Source: Alphaproteobacteria bacterium HGW-Alphaproteobacteria-11 (GTDB lineage: Bacteria > Pseudomonadota > Alphaproteobacteria > Parvibaculales > Parvibaculaceae). From it: 49,422 bases of DNA. Numbering within the stretch: position 1 is the stretch's first letter; the number at the start of each line of letters is the position of its first letter. The notes beneath the pieces were generated by a model. That model made no database searches. It was given only the letters and a program-made list of their open reading frames with translations, and was not told the origin of the DNA. Shown here piece by piece: positions 1 through 8,803 of the stretch. The translations under genes and the position numbers were made by a program. The DNA is taken from contig PHEO01000002.1 of the NCBI GenBank assembly GCA_002841195.1, forward strand, positions 1 to 49,422, in the 5' to 3' direction.

Positions 1-265
1 CGCCGAGATAGCGGAAGCGCCCGGCGACGACGCCCGCCAGCGCACCCGCGACAATGCCGGCGGGCGCGCCACCCGCACCGCCCGGCAGGGCATCGCCGGC
101 CGCGCCGACAAGTTCATCGAGATGGGCGAGATAGGGATCGGGTTCGAGTTCCGGACGGTCGAGCGCGGCGAGCGTCAGCGCAAGGCGCGCCAGGTCGAGT
201 TCGCTCTCGGGCATCGCGCCCGCCCGCTGCAACTCGCTTTCCATGTCGTGCGTCGCTTCGTCCAT
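1..265 (-). CDS. SirB1/YchA-family transglutaminase-like protein (N-terminal part, cut by window edge)
   Basis: Translating the minus strand from the ATG at 265 gives MDEATHDMESELQRAG followed by LDLARLALTLAALDRPELE and PDPYLAHLDEL. This is the characteristic N-terminal region of SirB1-family proteins, which carry a transglutaminase-like fold and TPR-like helices. The frame is open to base 1, so about 88 residues are visible and the C-terminus lies outside the window. No catalytic region is present, so activity cannot be judged. The gene follows the BON lipoprotein on the same strand after a gap of about 57 bp. The ORF track does not list it because it has no stop here. The family is recognised from memory of the motif and not from a search. 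Confidence 0.75.
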   Translation of the reverse strand, partial: MDEATHDMESELQRAGAMPESELDLARLALTLAALDRPELEPDPYLAHLDELVGAAGDALPGGAGGAPAGIVAGALAGVVAGRFRYLG

Positions 266-322
266 GCGACGATCATGGCGCGGCCGGGGCGGCGGATGCA
301 AGTGCTCTCGATGCAGGTCCGT

Positions 323-895
323 TCAGGGCTTCCTGACCTCGACATAGGAGACGACGTTCTTCACGCCCGAGATGTCGCGCGCATGGGCGATGACGCGGTC
401 GAGCTCGGCGCGGTCGAGCGCGGTGCCCATCAGGTAGACGGTGCCGTGCACGGTCTCGATCGAATAATTGATGCCGCTGACGTTGCGGTCGCCGGTCAGG
501 CGGGCGCGCAGCTTGGTCGTGATCGCGGTGTCGGTCATCGCCTGTCCGAAGCCGGCGCTCTCGCCGACCCGCAATTCGTTGATGACCTCTCTGACGCCGC
601 CGACGGTCCAGACGATGCGGACCACCCGCACGCGGTCCTCGACCTTCGGCACGACGCCGGACAGAAGCACCCGGCCGCCGCGCACCTGGGTCGCCACGCC
701 CTTGAAAAGATTGCCGTCTTCGGCCAGCAACTTGCGATTGATCTCGAAGGAAATCTCGTTGTCGTCGACGGCCTGTTCGAGGCCGCGCTCCTGCGAAGCG
801 CCGACCGCGGCCGCCCCGCCCGCGCCCAAGACCAGCGGCACACAACCGCCGAGCGCCAAAGCCGCAACAACCAGTATCGCCATGGACACGCGCAT
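323..895 (-). CDS. BON-domain lipoprotein (OsmY-like)
   Basis: The 190-residue protein starts MRVSMAILVVAALALGGC, a lipoprotein signal with the lipobox LGGC and Cys18 as the lipidation site. Two BON modules follow: one at about residues 45-110 (GGRVLLSGVVPKVEDRVRV, GGVREVINELRV) and one at about 120-188 (GTVYLMGTALDRAELDRVI, SGVKNVVSYVEV). BON domains bind phospholipid or other envelope partners, and lipoproteins of this class (OsmY, DolP) act in periplasmic or outer-membrane homeostasis. It lies downstream of yraN on the same strand with about 63 bp between them. The physiological role here is inferred from the family only. Confidence 0.9.
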   Translation of the reverse strand: MRVSMAILVVAALALGGCVPLVLGAGGAAAVGASQERGLEQAVDDNEISFEINRKLLAEDGNLFKGVATQVRGGRVLLSGVVPKVEDRVRVVRIVWTVGGVREVINELRVGESAGFGQAMTDTAITTKLRARLTGDRNVSGINYSIETVHGTVYLMGTALDRAELDRVIAHARDISGVKNVVSYVEVRKP

Positions 896-958
896 ATCTC
901 GATCTCCGGAAAGAGGAACCCCAACGGCTGCGACAATGAGGGGAGCGGTGCGGCGAGA

Positions 959-1354
959 TTAAGGCCGCCAGGCGTCCGGCAGATGGCGGGGAAGACGGCG
1001 CGGCGCGACCAGCACCAGATCGAAACGCAGGTCGAGGCCCGCCAGCGCCGGACGCATCGCCAGCAGATGCATGGCGGCGCGGGCCAGACGCTGCTGCTGG
1101 CGCGGCAGCAAGGCCTCGACGGCGCGCTCGCCCGCCATGGCGGCTTGCGCCGACGCCTTGACCTCGACAACGGCCAGCACCCTGCCCCGCCGCGCCACCA
1201 TGTCGATCTCGCCGGCGCGGGTTTTGAGCCGCCGGGCCAGAATGCGGTAGCCCTTGAGGCGCAGCCACAGGGCGGCAATCGTTTCGGCGCGCAGACCAAG
1301 ACGATGGGCGGCGAGGCCGCGCGCGGGATCGCCTTTTCTTGCGCCGAGTTTCAT
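959..1354 (-). CDS. yraN: UPF0102 / YraN-family putative endonuclease-fold protein
   Basis: This is a 131-residue member of UPF0102, with the family pattern of a conserved GxxxE (GLRAETIAALWLRLKGYRIL) followed by GEIDMVARRGRVLAVVEVKAS. The GEID and VEVK residues match the PD-(D/E)XK-like active-site arrangement known for the family. Its start codon overlaps the rsmI stop in an ATGA, so the two are almost certainly translationally coupled. The rsmI-yraN pairing beside a penicillin-binding-protein activator gene is widespread in proteobacteria. The biological function of YraN remains unsettled. Confidence 0.93.
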   Translation of the reverse strand: MKLGARKGDPARGLAAHRLGLRAETIAALWLRLKGYRILARRLKTRAGEIDMVARRGRVLAVVEVKASAQAAMAGERAVEALLPRQQQRLARAAMHLLAMRPALAGLDLRFDLVLVAPRRLPRHLPDAWRP

Positions 1355-2211
1355 TTTTCCGCATCCGCGATTTCGAGGGCGCGGGCATAGATTTCGCGCC
1401 GCGGCAGGCCCGTCATCGATACGACTTCGGCAACCGCATCCTTGAGGCTCGAACGCCTGAGCGCGTTTTCGAGCATCGCGTCGATCTCATGAGCGCAGAG
1501 CGGCGCGCGCTTTTCGGGCGGGCCAACGACGATGACGATTTCGCCCTTCGGCGCGCCGGCCTGCGCATAATGCGCCGCGAGCTCGCCGAGCGGACCGCGC
1601 CGCACTTCCTCGAATTTCTTGGTCAGTTCGCGGGCGACCGCCGCTTCGCGGGGGCCGAGCGTTTCGGCCATGTCGGCAAGCGACGCGGCCAGACGGTTGG
1701 CACTTTCGAGGAACACCAGCGTTGCCGGAATGGTCGCCAGCTCGGCCAGTTCCTTGCGCCGGGCTTCCTGTTTGGCGGAGAGAAATCCACCAAAGAAGAA
1801 GCGGTCGGTCGGCAGGCCGGCCAGCGTCAGCGCGGCCAGAACCGAGGAGGCGCCGGGAACCGTCGTCACGGTGTGGCCGGCGGCAATCGCCTCGCGCACC
1901 AGCTTCAGGCCCGGATCGGAGACGAGCGGCGTTCCGGCATCCGAAACCAGCGCGATCGCCTCGCCGGCCTCGAGCCGCTTCAGGATGCGCGGCCGCATTT
2001 CGGCGGCGTTATGATCGTGATAGGGCGCGGTGCGTGCCTCGATATGGTGAATGGCGAAGAGCTTCGCCGTCACGCGCGTGTCCTCGCACAAGACAAGATC
2101 GGCGCGGGACAGCACATCGAGGGCGCGCAGGCCGATGTCGCCGGCATTGCCGATGGGCGTCGCCGTGACATAAAGGCCGGGCGCGAGCGGGGATCTGGAT
2201 TTTTCGTTCAT
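1351..2211 (-). CDS. rsmI: 16S rRNA (cytidine1402-2'-O)-methyltransferase
   Basis: The 286-residue product begins MNEKSRSPLAPGLYVTATPIGN, matching the SAM-binding tetrapyrrole-methylase fold of RsmI. Further family motifs are LVLCEDTRVTAKLF, VSDAGTPLVSDPG, VPGASSVLAALTLAGL and FFGGFL. RsmI uses S-adenosylmethionine to 2'-O-methylate C1402 in the decoding centre of 16S rRNA. The ORF is open 80 codons further upstream, but that extension has no family similarity and runs into the divergent gene, so the ATG at 2211 is chosen. Its end overlaps yraN by 4 nt. Confidence 0.96.
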   Translation of the reverse strand: MNEKSRSPLAPGLYVTATPIGNAGDIGLRALDVLSRADLVLCEDTRVTAKLFAIHHIEARTAPYHDHNAAEMRPRILKRLEAGEAIALVSDAGTPLVSDPGLKLVREAIAAGHTVTTVPGASSVLAALTLAGLPTDRFFFGGFLSAKQEARRKELAELATIPATLVFLESANRLAASLADMAETLGPREAAVARELTKKFEEVRRGPLGELAAHYAQAGAPKGEIVIVVGPPEKRAPLCAHEIDAMLENALRRSSLKDAVAEVVSMTGLPRREIYARALEIADAEK

Positions 2212-2327
2212 CTCTGGCGACCTTGCGCCCGGAAGACACTTTTTGGCAAGAAGGCTCAGGTTTACTTGCCCCGGCGCGGCCGATACCCTTTGCCGGGCCC
2301 GACCCTCTTCGTTCAAGGAATATCCCG

Positions 2328-3593
2328 GTGACAGACGCCCGCCTCTTCTCTTCCGGCCTTCGGGCGGTCGTCGTGCTGTGTTTCGGCGCGATGCTGGCGG
2401 CCTGCAACGGGCTTGGCGGACGGCAAGCGCCGCCGCCGGTGGTGACGCCACCGCCCGTCGTGCAGGTGCAGCAGCCGCCGCGCGTCGAGACGCCGGCGAT
2501 GCGCAATCCGGCCAATTTCTATACGCCGGCGCACATGGCGGGCGAACAGGTGGTGCGCGTCGCGCTGCTGCTGCCGTTCAACTCGCCGCGCGACAATGTG
2601 CGGGCGCTCTCGAATGCGCTCTACAATGCGGCGCAGCTGGCGGTGTTCGAATTCGACAATGCGCAGGTGCTGCTGATCCCCAAGGCGACGGGCGGCACGG
2701 CGGGCGGCGCGCAACGCGCCACGCAGGAAGCGCTCAATGCCGGGGCCGATCTCATTCTCGGGCCGCTTTTCGCCGAGGAAGTCGCCGCCGTCGCGCCGCT
2801 GGCGGCTCAGTTCAATGTGCCCGTCGTCGCCTTCTCGTCGGACAGCGCGGTCGCGGGCAACGGCGTCTACCTGCTCTCCTTTCCGCTGCATGAAGACATT
2901 TCCCGCATCGTCGAATATGCGACGCTGCAGGGCATGACGTCGTTCGGGGCGCTTTATCCGCAAGGCAGCTATGGCGACCGGGCGCGGGCGGAATTCGACC
3001 GCGCGGTTTCGGCGCGCGCGGGCCAGGTGGTCGCCAGCACAAGCTATCCGGCAAGTTCGGAGGGCATGTACGAACCGGCGCGCCGCATCGCGGCGAGCTA
3101 TGGCGGCGGCAATTTCCAGGCGCTGTTCCTGCCCGAAGGCGGCGCGCAGCTCAAAACCATTTCGCCGCTGCTTCCCTATTACGATCTCGATCCGCGCGAG
3201 GTGAAGTTTCTCGGCACCGGGCTCTGGGACGACCCGACGCTGGCGCTCGAACCGCCGCTGCATGGCGGCTGGTTCCCGGCGCCGCCGCCGGAAGGCCATG
3301 CGCAATTCCTGACGCGCTACAAACGCGCCTATGGACCGGCGACGCCGCCGCGCATCGCAAGTCTCGGCTATGACGCGGCGAGCCTTGCGGTGGCACTGTC
3401 GACGCGGGCGCCTGGCGACCGCTTCACGGCGGTGGCGCTGACCGACCCCGACGGCTTTGCGGGTGTCGACGGCATTTTCCGGTTCATGCCCGACGGGCGC
3501 ACCGAACGCGGGCTTGCGGTGATGGAAGTCCGGGCCGGCGGCGCGGTCGTCATCGATCCGGCGCCGACGAGTTTCCGTCCGCCGGTTTTCTAG
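2328..3593 (+). CDS. penicillin-binding protein activator (LpoA-like periplasmic-binding-fold lipoprotein)
   Basis: The GTG start at 2328 is preceded by an AAGGA ribosome-binding site and gives a 421-residue protein. A hydrophobic signal ends in the lipobox MLAACNG, and a proline-rich linker (QAPPPVVTPPPVVQVQQPP) follows. From about residue 80 a type-1 periplasmic-binding fold starts: VRVALLLPFNSPRDNVRAL, AGADLILGPLFAEEV and FSSDSAVAGNGVYLLSF. This matches the LpoA/YraM C-terminal domain, known in E. coli to activate PBP1A from the outer membrane. The E. coli N-terminal TPR domain is absent. Divergence from rsmI-yraN matches the usual context. Which PBP it activates is unknown. Confidence 0.88.
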   Translation: MTDARLFSSGLRAVVVLCFGAMLAACNGLGGRQAPPPVVTPPPVVQVQQPPRVETPAMRNPANFYTPAHMAGEQVVRVALLLPFNSPRDNVRALSNALYNAAQLAVFEFDNAQVLLIPKATGGTAGGAQRATQEALNAGADLILGPLFAEEVAAVAPLAAQFNVPVVAFSSDSAVAGNGVYLLSFPLHEDISRIVEYATLQGMTSFGALYPQGSYGDRARAEFDRAVSARAGQVVASTSYPASSEGMYEPARRIAASYGGGNFQALFLPEGGAQLKTISPLLPYYDLDPREVKFLGTGLWDDPTLALEPPLHGGWFPAPPPEGHAQFLTRYKRAYGPATPPRIASLGYDAASLAVALSTRAPGDRFTAVALTDPDGFAGVDGIFRFMPDGRTERGLAVMEVRAGGAVVIDPAPTSFRPPVF

Positions 3594-3602
3594 GACGCAC
3601 GC

Positions 3603-4256
3603 ATGACGCTCCGGCTGCATAATTTCTTTCGAAATTCCGCCGGTCACCGTGTCCGCATCGCGCTGGCGCTGAAGGGCCTCGACTACGAATATGTGTCGGT
3701 CAATATCGGGCCGGCCGGGGAACAGAATTCCGAGGCCTATCTCCAGCTCAATCCGCAAGGCCTTGTGCCGACGCTCGTGCATGACGGCCGGACGATCACG
3801 CAATCAAGCGCGATCATCGAATATCTCGACGAGTGCTTTCTCGAACCGCCGCTGCTGCCCGCCGATCCGCTGATGCGGGCGCAGGCACGCGCCTTTGCGA
3901 GCGCCATTGCCGCGGAAATGCACGCACTCAACAATTCCGGCGTGCACCGCTATCTCGCCGGTGCGATGGCGCTTGAGGAAAAGAAGCGCTTGCAATGGTA
4001 TGCGCATTGGGCGAAGCGCGGCTTCACCGCACTCGAGCAGACGCTGGCGACGCAACCGGCGACTTCGTTTTGCTTTGGCGAGAAACCGGGTATCGCCGAT
4101 ATATTCCTGGTGCCGCAGCATCTGAATTATCGCCGTTTCGACATTCCACTCGACGACTATCCGCGGATCAACGCCATCGTCGCGCATTGCGAAACGCTCG
4201 ACGCCTTCAAGGCAGCCGCGCCGGAAGCGCAGCCCGACTATGTTGAAGGTTTTTAG
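3603..4256 (+). CDS. maiA: zeta-class glutathione S-transferase, maleylacetoacetate isomerase-like
   Basis: The 217-residue protein has an N-terminal thioredoxin-like domain (LKGLDYEYVSVNI, LNPQGLVPTLVHDG, TQSSAIIEYLDE) and a C-terminal all-helical domain ending [10 protein letters not shown], both typical of zeta GSTs. Family members isomerise maleylacetoacetate to fumarylacetoacetate with glutathione in tyrosine degradation. The zeta signature SSCx[WH]RVRIAL reads NSAGHRVRIAL here, so the middle serine and His are kept but the Cys is Ala. No homogentisate dioxygenase or fumarylacetoacetase gene is nearby. It begins 9 bp after the lipoprotein gene, and its stop overlaps the hemW stop tail to tail. 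Confidence 0.88.
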   Translation: MTLRLHNFFRNSAGHRVRIALALKGLDYEYVSVNIGPAGEQNSEAYLQLNPQGLVPTLVHDGRTITQSSAIIEYLDECFLEPPLLPADPLMRAQARAFASAIAAEMHALNNSGVHRYLAGAMALEEKKRLQWYAHWAKRGFTALEQTLATQPATSFCFGEKPGIADIFLVPQHLNYRRFDIPLDDYPRINAIVAHCETLDAFKAAAPEAQPDYVEGF

Positions 4257-5434
4257 GCGAGAAGCCGCGCCAGCAGCGCATCGAGGACGAGGCGGCCTTG
4301 CGGCGTGGCGCGGATGCGATCGCCGTCGCGCCGCAGCAATCCGCCGGCGGCAAGATTGTCGAGGCGCGTTTCGGCAAGCGCGCGGCCGGTGAGCTTCGCA
4401 TAGCGCGAAAGCGACACGCCTTCCTCCAAACGCAGGCCCATCAGCATCATTTCATCGCCCCGTTCGGCCGGCGAAATTTCATCCGACGCCTCAAGACCGT
4501 GGCCGTCGCGCTCGACCGCCTCGATCCACTGGCCGGGCGCGCGATGCGTGCGCGTCGCGAGATGCTTGTCCCCTGCCCTGACACGGCCATGCGCGCCGGG
4601 ACCGACGCCCGCATAGTCGCCATAGCGCCAATAGACGAGATTGTGGCGGCACTCGGCGCCGGGCTTCGCATAGTTCGAGACTTCGTAGGCCGACATGCCG
4701 ACCTCGGCGCAGATGTCGCCGGTCAACTCGTAGAGCGCGGCGGCGTCTTCTTCCGCGAGCAGCGCGAAGGCGCCCTTTTCATAAAGGCGCGCGAAGGCCG
4801 TTTCGGGCTCGATGGTCAGTTGATAGAGCGAGAGGTGATCGGCGGCATGGGCGAGCGCGGCGCGCAACTCGCGTTCCCAGGCCTCGCGCGTCTGGCCGGG
4901 GCGCGCATAGATCAGGTCGAAGGAGAGGCGCGGAAAGGTCTCGCGGGCAAGCGCGATGGCGCGGAGCGCCTCGTCGGCGGTGTGCAGACGTCCGAGAAAT
5001 TTCAGTTGTGCGTCTTCGAGCGACTGCACGCCGAGCGACAGGCGGTTGACGCCTGCTGCCCGGTAGCCGCGAAAGCGCGCCGCCTCGACGCTGGTCGGGT
5101 TTGCTTCCAGCGTCACCTCGACATCCTCGTCGACCTGCCAGAGCGCGTGGATGCGCTGGAGCACCGCCTCGACGGTCGCAACCTCCATCAGCGAGGGCGT
5201 GCCGCCGCCGAAAAAGATCGAGCGCACGCGGCGCGGCCCGGTCAGCCCGCGCATGTGTTCGAGCTCGCGCGTCAGCGCGGCCGCCCAGCGCGCCTGATCG
5301 ACCGCGGCAACGACATGCGAATTGAAATCGCAATAGGGACATTTCGACTGGCAGAAGGGCCAGTGCACATAGATGCCGAAGCCCGGACCGCGGGGATCGT
5401 CAGCCTGCGGAACGGTTTCAGCCGAAGCAGGCAT
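4253..5434 (-). CDS. hemW: radical SAM haem chaperone HemW
   Basis: The 393-residue protein starts [10 protein letters not shown], and residues 19-35 ([17 protein letters not shown]) carry the CxxxCxxC cluster for the radical-SAM 4Fe-4S centre. The HemW-specific HNxxYW motif appears as [20 protein letters not shown], together with FFGGGTPSL and [11 protein letters not shown]. HemW resembles the anaerobic coproporphyrinogen oxidase HemN but binds haem and inserts it into respiratory enzymes. The ATG at 5434 lies inside the 3' end of rdgB (17-nt overlap). A longer open frame upstream is only the rdgB shadow. Order on the minus strand is rph-rdgB-hemW. Confidence 0.95.
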   Translation of the reverse strand: MPASAETVPQADDPRGPGFGIYVHWPFCQSKCPYCDFNSHVVAAVDQARWAAALTRELEHMRGLTGPRRVRSIFFGGGTPSLMEVATVEAVLQRIHALWQVDEDVEVTLEANPTSVEAARFRGYRAAGVNRLSLGVQSLEDAQLKFLGRLHTADEALRAIALARETFPRLSFDLIYARPGQTREAWERELRAALAHAADHLSLYQLTIEPETAFARLYEKGAFALLAEEDAAALYELTGDICAEVGMSAYEVSNYAKPGAECRHNLVYWRYGDYAGVGPGAHGRVRAGDKHLATRTHRAPGQWIEAVERDGHGLEASDEISPAERGDEMMLMGLRLEEGVSLSRYAKLTGRALAETRLDNLAAGGLLRRDGDRIRATPQGRLVLDALLARLLA

Positions 5435-6020
5435 CGACGAGCTGGCGGAAGGCGTGGGCGCGATGCGAGATACCATGTTTTTTCTCCGGCTCCATTTCGC
5501 CGAAGGTGATGTCGTGGCCGTCGGCCACGAAAATCGGGTCGTAGCCGAAGCCCTTATCCCCGCGCGGCGGCCAGACGAGTTCGCCGTCCACCCTGCCCTC
5601 GAAATATTCGACGTGGCCATCGGGCCATGCAAGCGCCAGCCCGCAAATAAAATGTGCGCGTGCATCGACCGGCCCGGTTTCGAGCATGCCGCGGCGAAGT
5701 TTTTCCATTGCGAAGTCGAAATCCTTCGTCGGGCCGGCCCAGCGCGCCGAATAAATTCCCGGCGCGCCATTGAGAGCGTCGACGCATAATCCGCTATCGT
5801 CGGCGAGCGTCGGCAGGTTTGCGGCGCGGGCGGCGGCAAGCGCTTTCAGTTCGGCGTTTTCGCGGAAGGTCGCGCCGGTTTCCTCAGGCTCGGGCAGGCC
5901 GAGCTCGGCGGCCGACACGGCTTCGATGCCGAACGGCGCCAGCAGGTCGCCGATCTCGCGGACCTTGCCCGGATTGTGGCTCGCGACGACGAGCCTGCCG
6001 CCTGCGAGCTTGTGCGTCAT
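5418..6020 (-). CDS. rdgB: XTP/dITP pyrophosphatase RdgB (Ham1 family)
   Basis: The 200-residue protein has the family-diagnostic [13 protein letters not shown] near the N-terminus (residues 11-23), the catalytic-pocket segment [13 protein letters not shown], and the C-terminal GFGYDPIF. It hydrolyses dITP and XTP to monophosphates, keeping deaminated purines out of DNA and RNA. The start at 6020 overlaps the rph stop in an ATGA, so translation is coupled. The rph-rdgB pair is conserved across many bacteria. Confidence 0.97.
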   Translation of the reverse strand: MTHKLAGGRLVVASHNPGKVREIGDLLAPFGIEAVSAAELGLPEPEETGATFRENAELKALAAARAANLPTLADDSGLCVDALNGAPGIYSARWAGPTKDFDFAMEKLRRGMLETGPVDARAHFICGLALAWPDGHVEYFEGRVDGELVWPPRGDKGFGYDPIFVADGHDITFGEMEPEKKHGISHRAHAFRQLVDACFG

Positions 6021-6733
6021 GCGGAAACGGCTTCCTTCTGGCGAATGACCAGATCGGCGATGGCCGACTTCGCCAGGCCGAGCAGCTTGGAAAGTTCGTC
6101 CTCGCTGAAGGGCTCGCCCTCGGCGGTGCCCTGCACTTCGCAGATGCCGCCCTTGCCGGTGATGACGAAATTGGCGTCGGTGTCGGCCTCGGAATCCTCG
6201 GCATAGTCGAGATCGACCACCGGCTGGCCCTTGTAGATGCCGCAGGATATGGCCGCGACATGGTCTTTCAGCACCGGGCCCGACAGCATCGAGCGCGAAC
6301 GCATCCATTCGATGCACTGGTGAAGCGCGACCCAGGCGCCGGTGATCGAGGCGGTGCGCGTGCCGCCATCGGCCTGCAGCACGTCGCAATCGATCGATAT
6401 CTGGCGCTCGCCCAGCGCCCGGAGATCGACCACGGTCCGCAGCGAGCGGCCGACAAGACGCTGGATTTCCTGTGTGCGGCCCGATTGCTTGCCCTGCGCG
6501 GCCTCGCGGCGCATCCGTTCATGCGTCGAGCGTGGCAGCATGCCGTATTCGGCCGTCACCCAGCCCTTGCCGCCACCCTTCAGGAAAGGCGGCACGCGCT
6601 CTTCAAGGCTTGCCGTGCAGAGCACATGGGTGTCGCCGAAGCGGACAAGGCAGGAACCCTCGGCATGTTTGGCGACGCCGGGCTCGAAGGAGACCTGACG
6701 CATTTCGTGGGGCTGACGGCCGGAGGGACGCAT
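6017..6733 (-). CDS. rph: ribonuclease PH
   Basis: The 238-residue protein has the typical RNase PH N-terminus ([19 protein letters not shown]), the segment [19 protein letters not shown], the phosphate-binding region [10 protein letters not shown] and [20 protein letters not shown]. It is a phosphorolytic 3'-5' exoribonuclease that trims tRNA 3' ends. Length matches the family (about 238). It is the first gene of rph-rdgB-hemW and is divergent from hrcA across about 160 bp, an arrangement common in alphaproteobacteria. Confidence 0.97.
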   Translation of the reverse strand: MRPSGRQPHEMRQVSFEPGVAKHAEGSCLVRFGDTHVLCTASLEERVPPFLKGGGKGWVTAEYGMLPRSTHERMRREAAQGKQSGRTQEIQRLVGRSLRTVVDLRALGERQISIDCDVLQADGGTRTASITGAWVALHQCIEWMRSRSMLSGPVLKDHVAAISCGIYKGQPVVDLDYAEDSEADTDANFVITGKGGICEVQGTAEGEPFSEDELSKLLGLAKSAIADLVIRQKEAVSA

Positions 6734-6821
6734 TCTCGGATTTCCAATCTATTGCTTTCGGGATTTGCGGAGGCCTTACTACCTTGAGCGGTGGCTTGCG
6801 TAAAGGAAGGCGGCCCGCGAA

Positions 6822-6850
6822 TTGACGGGAGCACCAGCGCTACCTAGATT
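6822..6850 (+). promoter_or_regulatory. candidate sigma-70 promoter for hrcA
   Basis: TTGACG at 6822-6827 and TAGATT at 6845-6850 are separated by 17 bp, about 45 bp upstream of the hrcA ATG, with a GGGA-type ribosome-binding site in between. No CIRCE inverted repeat (TTAGCACTC-N9-GAGTGCTAA) is visible in this rph-hrcA gap, so autoregulation by HrcA is not evident from sequence. The promoter was identified by eye. Confidence 0.4.
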
Positions 6851-6895
6851 TATCTTCCTCTTTCAATCACTTAAGGGCCGGGGACAGGGAAGCAC

Positions 6896-7954
6896 ATGGT
6901 AGCCGTCAAGGATCTCAACGAGCGCTCGCGCGAGATCCTGCGCCGTGTGGTCGAGAGCTATCTCGAAACCGGCGAGCCGGTGGGTTCGCGCATCCTGTCG
7001 CGCCAGCTCCCGATCTCGCTTTCGGCGGCCTCGATCCGCAATGTGATGTCGGACCTCGAGGCGCTGGGGCTGATCTTTTCGCCGCATACCAGCGCCGGGC
7101 GGCTGCCGACCGAGGCCGGGCTTCGGATGTTCGTCGACGGGCTGCTCGAGATCGGCGACCTCTCGGACGAAGAGCGCCAGTCGATCGAGCGGCAGGTCGT
7201 GGGCTCGCACAAGAATGTCGAGGATGTGCTGGACGAGGCCTCGAAGCTGCTTTCGGGCCTCTCCCATGCGGCCGGCTTCGTCGTCGCGCCGACCTATGAC
7301 GCGGCGCTGAAACATCTCGAATTCGTGCCCATCGACAATGAGCGGGCGCTGGTCGTCATCGTTACCGAGGGCGGCGCGGTCGAGAACCGCGTCATCGAAA
7401 TCCCCAAGGGGCTGACGCCGTCGGCGCTGGCCGAGGCCACCAACTATCTCAACGCCCAGTTGCGCGGCAAGACGCTGGACGAGGCGAAGGCGCATCTGGC
7501 GCGCGAAATGGAAACGCGCAAGGCCGAACTCAACGAACTGACCGCCAAGGTGATCGAGGCGGGGCTTGCGACCTGGTCGGGCACGAATGGCGGCGGCAGC
7601 GATCCGCTCGGCAAATCGCTGATCGTGCGCGGGCGCTCGCGGCTGCTTGAGGATGTGCATGCGATGGAGGATCTCGAACGCATCCGCCTCCTCTTCGACG
7701 ATCTCGAAAACAAGCGCGATCTGGTGCAGCTGCTCGGGCTTGCCGAACAGGCCGACGGGGTGCGCATCTTCATCGGCTCGGAGAACAAGCTCTTTTCGCT
7801 GTCGGGCTCGTCGCTGATCGTCAGCCCCTATATGGACGCCCAGCAGCATGTGGTGGGCGTGCTCGGTGTGATCGGGCCGACGCGGCTCAATTATGCGCGG
7901 GTGATCCCGATGGTCGACTACACGGCCAAGCTGGTCGGCCGGCTGATCAATTAG
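6896..7954 (+). CDS. hrcA: heat-inducible transcription repressor HrcA
   Basis: The 352-residue protein has the HrcA winged-helix N-terminus ([64 protein letters not shown]) and the C-terminal segment [24 protein letters not shown]. HrcA represses groESL and sometimes dnaK through the CIRCE operator, and GroEL is needed to keep it active. I saw no CIRCE element anywhere in this window, so its targets probably lie elsewhere (groESL). It is followed by grpE after 105 bp on the same strand. Confidence 0.97.
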   Translation: MVAVKDLNERSREILRRVVESYLETGEPVGSRILSRQLPISLSAASIRNVMSDLEALGLIFSPHTSAGRLPTEAGLRMFVDGLLEIGDLSDEERQSIERQVVGSHKNVEDVLDEASKLLSGLSHAAGFVVAPTYDAALKHLEFVPIDNERALVVIVTEGGAVENRVIEIPKGLTPSALAEATNYLNAQLRGKTLDEAKAHLAREMETRKAELNELTAKVIEAGLATWSGTNGGGSDPLGKSLIVRGRSRLLEDVHAMEDLERIRLLFDDLENKRDLVQLLGLAEQADGVRIFIGSENKLFSLSGSSLIVSPYMDAQQHVVGVLGVIGPTRLNYARVIPMVDYTAKLVGRLIN

Positions 7955-8059
7955 GGCAGGGCGCGTGAGACATGCTGCCGGGTTGACATATCGGTCCCCG
8001 GCGCGCAAATGCACTCGCCGGAAGAGCCGACAAACGACGTGGACGCGAGACGAAGCCCC

Positions 8060-8704
8060 ATGAGCGACGAAAACAGCAAACCCGACACCGGAACGCCCGA
8101 AACGGCCGCGAAACTGGCCGAAACGCTGGCGGCCGAGCCCGCCCGGCAGGGCGAGGCGGCCGATGCCGCGGCGCCCGAAACCGTCGAGGCCGGGCCGGAC
8201 GCGGCAGCGCTTCAGGCCGAGATCGCCGATCTGAAAGACCGGCTGCTCCGGATCGCGGCCGAAATGGAAAACACCCGCAAGCGCGCCGAGCGCGACAAGG
8301 CGGATGCGTCGCGCTATGCGGCGGCCAATTTCGCCCGCGACATGCTGCAGGTGTCCGACAATCTGCGGCGCGCCGTCCAGACGCTGAAGGACGACGAGCG
8401 CGAAGGCGCCGCCGAAAGCGTCAAGGCGATGATCGAAGGCGTCGAGATGACCGAGCGGCAGTTGCTGTCGATCTTCGAGCGCCACGGGATTCGCGAAATC
8501 ACGCCGCAACCGGGCGAGCGCTTCGATCCGAACCTGCATGAAGCGATGTTCGAGGTGCCGGGCACCGAGCATCCGGCCGGCGCGGTCGTGCATGTGCTCG
8601 AAGGCGGCTATCTGATCGGCGAGCGGCTGCTGCGCGCCGCCCGCGTCGGCGTCGCCAAGTCGGAGGGCGCCGAGAAGGGCGCCAATGTCGACACGACGGC
8701 CTGA
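8060..8704 (+). CDS. grpE: nucleotide exchange factor GrpE
   Basis: The 214-residue protein starts MSDENSKPDTG. An acidic, low-complexity N-terminus is followed by a coiled-coil dimerisation helix (about residues 50-110: LQAEIADLKDRLLRIAAEMENTRKRA) and the beta domain (RHGIREITPQPGERFDPNLHEAMF, EGGYLIGERLLRAARVGVAK). GrpE accelerates ADP release from DnaK. The track ORF begins at 8009, but the ATG at 8060 gives the normal GrpE N-terminus. A TTGACA sits at 7983-7988 but lacks a convincing -10, so the promoter is uncertain and co-transcription with hrcA is likely. Confidence 0.96.
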   Translation: MSDENSKPDTGTPETAAKLAETLAAEPARQGEAADAAAPETVEAGPDAAALQAEIADLKDRLLRIAAEMENTRKRAERDKADASRYAAANFARDMLQVSDNLRRAVQTLKDDEREGAAESVKAMIEGVEMTERQLLSIFERHGIREITPQPGERFDPNLHEAMFEVPGTEHPAGAVVHVLEGGYLIGERLLRAARVGVAKSEGAEKGANVDTTA

Positions 8705-8734
8705 AAAAGCGAAGCTCCATCCTCATCGCATGCC

Positions 8735-8778
8735 TTGAAACCGGGCCTGCGCGAGTCCATAGTTATAACGCTGTTATA
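8735..8778 (+). promoter_or_regulatory. candidate promoter plus palindromic operator upstream of the NnrU-like gene
   Basis: TTGAAA (8735-8740) and CATAGT (8758-8763) are 17 bp apart. Directly downstream is the perfect inverted repeat TATAAC-gct-GTTATA (8764-8778), which would overlap the transcription start. That position is typical of a repressor site. The coding start is at 8804, behind a GGAGGAG ribosome-binding site. It is not an FNR/NnrR-type box (TTGAT-N4-ATCAA). Confidence 0.4.
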
Positions 8779-8803
8779 GACTGGACAGGGGAGGAGACGG
8801 AAC

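Noticed and set aside
6734-6895. CIRCE element in the rph-hrcA gap
   Set aside because: Searched by eye for TTAGCACTC / GAGTGCTAA and found neither arm.
7983-8011. TTGACA upstream of grpE as a promoter
   Set aside because: The -35 is perfect, but no acceptable -10 hexamer lies at 16-18 bp, and hrcA-grpE read-through is enough.
6863-8593. 576-codon minus-strand ORF
   Set aside because: It is antisense to hrcA and grpE and has no recognisable motif.
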